Source: Pinus tabuliformis (lineage: Eukaryota; Streptophyta; Pinopsida; Pinales; Pinaceae). From it: DNA of 64,000 nucleotides. The stretch covers positions 278,460,598 through 278,524,597 of the forward strand of contig CM062804.1 of the NCBI GenBank assembly GCA_031772625.1, read 5' to 3'. The position numbers were made by a program, and so were the translations under genes. Below the pieces are notes generated by a model, which worked only from the letters and a program-made list of their open reading frames with translations, was not told the origin of the DNA and did not search any database. This document shows positions 58,965 to 64,000 of the stretch, one piece after another; position 1 is the stretch's first letter, and each line of letters begins with the position of its first letter.

Positions 58965-61061
58965 ATGACAGGGGGATTTAACAAGAGGGAACCCACCAAC
59001 ACAGGGAGAATTCATCACCACCCTGTTGTAGTAAATATATTCACAAGGCACAATTGGATGGGTTTCTTTGAAAAAATGAGGGGATATGATGATGAAGTGG
59101 CTAGATAATTTTTTCTTTCCCCCATATCACTAACTAGGACCCATGCCACTGCTGTGGTGAAAGGCTTGTCTATAAAAATCACCCCTGAAGTCATAGGCAG
59201 AATCAAAACACTTCCTTTAGGGTTTCCTTAAAGGAATGAAGATAAGGGTAAGAACCAAATTGCAAAGAAAAAATTCTTTTTGGAAGGAGAGGAGGCAATG
59301 GAAGACAAAAATGGGGTCAGAAGAGAAAGCATGCCATATCCTTGGAATGAAATTAGCTACCACCTCATTAGGTATATATCATTTGAAGGTAGGTACAGTG
59401 TGGTATATGGATAACATTTTAGACTTCTGCAAGAGATGAGGTTTGGAGTAAGCACACCTCCTCAAAACAAACTAAGCATACCCTACTTTCTTCTTCAATC
59501 AGTGATAGATATGAGCATTAAGGTGCAGGGAGGAAACCATCAATAGCTAGCCCATCATGGGTTAATTAAACTTATCCTAGAACATGCCCTCCAAAACCTA
59601 AGACTCCCTATCACCTGGACAACTTTCAGAGACATGTACACAGAGGAAGACATAAAATCCCTTGAATATGACAAAAGCCCCACTGCAAGTGAAAGGGATG
59701 AAGAAGAAATAGAGAGGGATGAGGTGGAAACAGAGGAGGAAGAAGAGGAAAAAAAGAAGAAGAAAAGTGGTGAAGAGACAGAAGAAGGTACCAAAGAGGA
59801 AACTGATGAACAGAGTGAGGAACTAGAGGGAGAAGAAGAGGAGAAAGACAAGAGTGAGAAGGAGAATGGAAAAGAGGAGATAGAAGACAAGGAAGAACAA
59901 AGGTCTACAATGCAAGGCAAAGAAGGGGAGGAGTCACCCAGGGTATCTCCAGAACCCACTGAGAAAGAGGCAACAACTACCCTCACAGACCTAGGTAACC
60001 TTATCAAGCAAAAGGGGAAGAGCCATAAAGAAACTCTATTATACTTTAGGACAAGAAAAAGTACAATGATCGGGCAAGGAAAACATCAAACACCCACCAA
60101 AGTTCCTATTGTCATTGAAGACTCACCAAAACAGGAGGAAAGGGTAGCTCCTCTTGTGAAAAATTAAGGAGAATGATCATCAAGAATAGCCTCTCCCAAG
60201 TCTCCTATCACTTATGTTAGGAGGCGTGTCACCAGATTTGCCTGATCCAAAGCAAAATGTCTCCTACAGGAGACACAGAAGGACGTACAGGAAGTAATGG
60301 CCATCCTAGAGGAAACTATGCTAAACCTAAAGGAAACTTATAAATTGAACAAAGAAAGGATCATGCAGCAAGAAACAAAGAAGGAGGATACAGAACTGAG
60401 GGAACCTAGTCCTCAAACCAACCTTGACTCTTACTACAAGTTCATTGAATGGGGTAGGGTAATTCCACAAAAATTTTCCATCCACTTATTATTTGAGCTT
60501 GAGAAAGAAAGGGAAAGAACACATAGGTGGATGCAAATTTCCAAATCTAAAGGAGTGGAGGATATAGGCCAAATGGAGGAGAATTTAAAGGAGATGGGAA
60601 GAGAACTAAGTAGTCTGAGGGACAGAGAGGTAGTGATGAAATCCCAGCTAGAAGTAGAGAGTGCATGGTTAAGGGGGCAACTACAAGAAAGAGAAAGTCA
60701 ATTGGCATCCATGTCCAATCTATCCTTAGAGGTAATCGAGTGCAGGATGCCAGCAAAGTCCTATGCATTGTATCTTAAGGAACGGTGGCTGCAGTTCCAA
60801 ATCAAAACTCTAGCACAAAGAGGCACTATGCCATTCCAATACTACAGGAAATTCATTGATCTTTGCAATCAAAGCACCTTGGAGGATAGAGCTAAAATGT
60901 CTGAGTTTTACCTACATAACTTGGCCTTGATAGATCTGAATGTATGGGACCCTAATTCAAAACTCGGGGACTTGCAATTGATGGCCTTGCCATCATGGAT
61001 GAATCATGAGGGGCAAAGATCTGAAAAAATGAAGAAAGGGCGGGCAAGAGAAGAAACATAA
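58965..61061 (+). pseudogene. Element B post-pol ORF (unknown function)
   Basis: A single frame runs from about ATG 58965 to the TAA at 61061 with roughly seven stops. N-terminal blocks FTRHNWMGFFEKMRGYDDE, HATAVVKGLSIKI and IKTLPLGFP correspond to element A. EDKNGVRRESMPYPWNE, YGYHFRLLQEMRFG and LSIPYFLLQS follow. A very acidic Glu/Lys stretch comes next (59690-59960), then LIKQKGKSHKETLLYFRTRK. A predicted coiled-coil part lies near 60480-60720. The last part includes KSYALYLKERWLQFQ. The same protein is in element A. No enzyme motif is visible and I assign no function. Extra ORFs at this place are known in Athila/Tat-type elements. Confidence 0.65.
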
Positions 61062-61573
61062 CCCCTCATGATAAGAGCTGAGTAATCAAATCCAATGGTT
61101 GTCATCATCACCCACAACCTGATTGCAAATGACCCAAAACTTGCACCTAGGTACCTTGCTGCCCAAGACCAAGCAATCACACACTTTGAGGACATGTTCA
61201 GGTTGTTAGGGGATGACAGCATGCAAGCTTTCCAAAGGAGATGGAACACTTTTCCCTACATCTTTAAAATCAGAAAGTACCATTCTCCTCAGAGAATGAG
61301 AGAGGCACTAAACAGAACACCCATGTACAAGCAAGCTCTCCGAAGACTCAAAGTCAATTAGATTGGCTTGAGACTCGGTCCCCCACTTCTACTAGGAATG
61401 TTGGAAGGAAGGAAGAGGAAGAAAGAAAGCAGTGGGAGTAGATAGAGAGGAGGGCATGATTCTATGCACAGGAAGAGGAAACTACATCAGAAGCATGGGA
61501 TGTGAGGGATGCCACTAGAGCAATGAAAGACATGGATATAGATTAAGTTGCTCAGAGGATGAGCAACACTTTC
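61062..61573 (+). other. Element B 3' untranslated part with ORF of 88 aa
   Basis: An open stretch 61095-61361 starts MVVIITHNLIANDPKLAPRY and looks protein-like. It may be a frameshifted end of the post-pol ORF. From 61362 to the PPT no coding is seen; GAGCAACACTTTCAG just before the PPT is shared with element A. Confidence 0.45.
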
Positions 61574-61583
61574 AGTAGGGGGG
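61574..61583 (+). other. polypurine tract of element B
   Basis: AGTAGGGGGG directly before the 3' LTR start TGATGATGAG. Confidence 0.9.
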
Positions 61584-63675
61584 TGATGATGAGCGTCATC
61601 ATTGGGTAACTATATGGATGTTAATACACCTCCTAGCTTATTCAAATCCAATATGCTCATAATTTCTTACATATTTTGATTATATTTTGCTTAATGAGAC
61701 AAGCAAAAGTGAGATATTATGCCTAGTGGACTAATATGCATTGACTGTAGGTTTTTGAGAGCAAATCATGGAAATTTTGGCTAATTAAGGACTGAAACTT
61801 GAATGAGACAAGGAGGAGAGATTGTAGGAGATAGATCCTCATAATTTACTCCTCACTCATTAAAATATTCCTCCATCATATCACACTAGCTCAGAGTTAC
61901 AAGCACCCATGTCATGAAGATCAAAAGGCAGTCGAGCCAGTGACAGTTAAAGAGCCAGTTCATCTTGAGTTTGGGAGCCGAACCTCCCTAGATATAAGGA
62001 AGTCGTTGGATACTTCACTTTTATAAATAAGGATGAATATAGCCTCATTAGGATTCGAATTTTTGATGTAAAAACACTAAGTATTTTTCGAGTTCAAGAC
62101 TTGTGGAAGATATTGTTATGTAATTTTCTGATTTGGTAATGATAATGAGAATTTCCTTGATTTTGCAGTGAGTTGACTCAAAGGGCTGAAGCTCTTGGGT
62201 TAGGGCCTAACCCTAGTAGCAAAGGCTTCTCTTCTTGTATTTGTCTGCTTAGTTGATTTCATAGATTAATGGTTGAATTGTCTTTAGCATTATTTCATTA
62301 CAAGTAGTTGCGGAATTCGTTAGTTTGCTTCCATTTGTGCATTACTTTTGCAGTAGCTTAGGAAGATAAAGGGATATAAAAAAGCTCTCAGTAGGTGGAT
62401 TTGGCCTTACTTCTCCCTTCAAGTACCATGGTTTGAGGAAATAACTCCTATGCAGCCCCAAAAAGACAGAATTTTGATTTCTCGTGGAATTTAGGGTTTT
62501 TTGTTACTTAGGCCAGCATATTAATAGCTTTCAAGAATAGGATTTCATTGTGTTTTCTTATATATTCAGTCTTACATTAGACCTCATCAAGGCTTCACAT
62601 TATTCTGCAAGTTTTCCCATGCATGAAATAGGTAGCTAGCTCATGAGATTTTGTTTTCCTTAGTTAATTGAAAATCTTGTTTCTTACATGATTTATGGAT
62701 AAATATCAATGATTGATGCAGTGCAGGAGTTTCAGCAGTACACAGAGATTTCCTGATCAGCAACCCCATCCTAAATTCATCCATCCATGGTTATCACTTT
62801 CTTTCACTAAATCCCTCACAAATTTCATCATTCCATAAGAATATTTCTCCAATCTTGTTGATCAAATCCAACCATCTTACAACTCTATTTTGAGCTCTGA
62901 AGGATTCCTAGGCACTTCCCTTGCCTAATTTCACCCACAATTCACCTTCCCTGAGCCTTACATCACCTTTCAAATCCCTCCCCTTGCTCTTGGATGTATC
63001 TTCTAGGAATACAAGGGATCTTGAAGGACCATTAGGACATCCTATAGGACACATTAGGTCGACCTGTAGTGGCCTATTTTAAGGCTGAATTGTGGAAAAA
63101 TCCCCAAGGGAGATACAGGAAGACCCCTACTTTCCTCCCAACCCATCTGATCATCCACCATCATCCCTAATCTACTTGCCACATCACCAAAAGAAGTTAG
63201 CATTCACACTTTCATAGAGCAAAGACAAAATTAAGGGAAAAAATAATTATTTTGTTCATTTACATGCATAGAAGTAGAATGTTTGATGTTTCAAATTGCA
63301 TTCCTAGGACAGTAGGACTATAGAGAGGTTAGCTTAGCATTCTCTTGAAACAAAACCTCTTAGAAGTTAGTTAGTTGAATGGTGTGTTTAGGCTTTTGAT
63401 TTCAATCTTTTCCTTACTGCAGTAGACAAGATTTTCTTTAGTGGAAATTTCACTTTTTCTCAGTGGTAATCAAGCTTCTTCTGAATTACGAGAAGTCTGG
63501 ATTGAAAGACCATAGTGGTCTATCGCCAGCTTAGCAGTGACAAAGAGAGGACCCCTCACATCTACTTATGTATACAACACTGTCACCTCGAAATTTGTAT
63601 GAACCCCGAGTTGATAAATTAAATTTGGTAGCCCCAAGAGTTGCAAAAACCTTACTGCAATACTGGTGCTCATCA
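61584..63675 (+). repeat. 3' LTR of element B
   Basis: 2092 bp, the intact form of the LTR, ending CTCATCA. A TATAAATAA promoter box lies at 62022-62030, inside the 176-bp segment missing from the 5' LTR. Element A LTR has a similar TATA word, so the box is ancestral. Confidence 0.9.
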
Positions 63676-63680
63676 CAAAG

Positions 63681-64000
63681 TACCATCGCAAATTGGAGAA
63701 CGGTCTTCTCCCCAAATTCTATGGTTAACCGCGCATGGAATTTAATTCCTGGACTAATCTATTGGTCTCTGTGGAAGGAACACAACGCAAGAATCTTTCA
63801 TGGCTTCTCCACCCAAGAGGAATGCATTATCTCAAAGATAAAAAGCGTGTTCCAGGAAAATGTAACCTCTCTACCCACTCAGACTGTGAAATTCCCTCCC
63901 ACCTTCTTCGAAGTGAGAATTTTCACAATTCCAGATCTCCTTCAAATCAAGGTTCGCAAATTCATTACCCTCCCCAGACACGAAAATAAAAATAACACTT
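63681..64000 (+). pseudogene. LINE ORF2, C-terminal piece
   Basis: After the CAAAG duplication the LINE resumes: AWNLIPGLIYWSLWKEHNARIF, then STQEECIISKIKS. This is the usual C-terminal block of plant LINE ORF2 (a Trp-rich IP..I.W.LW..RN pattern). It runs to the window end in the same sense as the earlier pieces. Confidence 0.75.

Larger units (their letters stand above)
40761..63675 (+). mobile_element. Element B: full-length gypsy-type LTR retrotransposon with post-pol ORF
   Basis: LTRs begin TGATGAG and end CTCATCA, a perfect 7-bp inverted terminus for the 5' start. PBS is at 45525 and PPT at 61574. The order inside is gag, protease, RT, RNase H, integrase, linker, post-pol ORF. The target duplication is CAAGG (40756-40760) and CAAAG (63676-63680), one base changed. 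The layout and PBS resemble the Athila/Tat group of large plant gypsy elements, which often carry an extra ORF after pol; that assignment is an inference. Many stops make it inactive. It contains two later insertions, at 42453-45315 and 49462-55427. Confidence 0.88.
19266..64000 (+). mobile_element. LINE retrotransposon, split in three by insertions
   Basis: One non-LTR retrotransposon can be followed through 19266-24042, 40022-40755 and 63681-64000. It has an ORF1 with DUF4283-like and zinc-knuckle parts, then an ORF2 with endonuclease, RT and a C-terminal RT-associated zinc-type region. The first break has AAAAT/AAAAG on the two sides and the second CAAGG/CAAAG, each a 5-bp duplication with one later change. 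The protein reading matches across both breaks. The 3' end and poly(A) tail lie outside the window. Both ORFs have many stops, so this is the oldest layer of the nest. Confidence 0.85.

Noticed and set aside
59555..60007. 150-aa minus-strand Ser-rich ORF
   Set aside because: It is the antisense of the acidic Glu/Lys-rich part of the post-pol ORF.
1..64000. CRISPR arrays, operons, ribosome binding sites or prophage
   Set aside because: The window is plant nuclear DNA dominated by retrotransposons; no evenly spaced repeat-spacer array or bacterial gene organisation was seen.

Overview
The window looks like nuclear DNA of a land plant with a large, transposon-filled genome. I see plant-type chromoviral Ty3/gypsy elements, Ty1/copia, a plant LINE with a DUF4283-like ORF1, an F-box pseudogene and a Helitron. 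A gymnosperm, perhaps a conifer, is a guess from the size and depth of nesting. I found no intact host gene, rRNA, functional tRNA or CRISPR. Nearly everything is transposon-derived, and only one element still has an unbroken polyprotein.

Layout: (1) 1-6092 is the 3' part of a chromodomain Ty3/gypsy element (+): gag-pol with one in-frame stop, then a putative 3' LTR. (2) 6093-9478 is very AT-rich, with degenerate repeats and TA/ATT microsatellites. (3) 9479-10671 is an F-box pseudogene. (4) 11396-17402 is a decayed Helitron Rep/helicase (+) with a probable spliceosomal intron and tandemly repeated exon-like units. (5) From about 19266 to beyond the window end lies one LINE, cut into three pieces by two large LTR retrotransposons.

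The LINE insertions form a nest. Element A (24043-40016, minus) is a gypsy element that has lost pol and the gag core. It keeps LTRs, PBS, PPT, a gag remnant and a post-pol ORF. Its 5' LTR was hit by a young chromovirus (32994-38825, +) with TSD TTATA, two 333-bp LTRs that differ at about 7 sites, and an intact 1489-aa gag-pol. Element B (40761-63675, +) is a fuller relative of A with gag, pol and the same post-pol ORF. Its 5' LTR carries a 2.86-kb DNA element with terminal inverted repeats, long inverted AT-rich arms and a GC-rich hairpin core. Its RNase H domain was split by a copia element (49462-55427, minus) with TSD CCATT and two 439-bp LTRs that differ at about 16 sites. LINE coding sequence resumes at 40022 and again at 63681.

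Best candidates for something undescribed are the foldback-type element at 42453-45315, the pol-less element A beside its relative B, and the shared post-pol ORF of unknown function. All calls come from reading the sequence; no database search was run.
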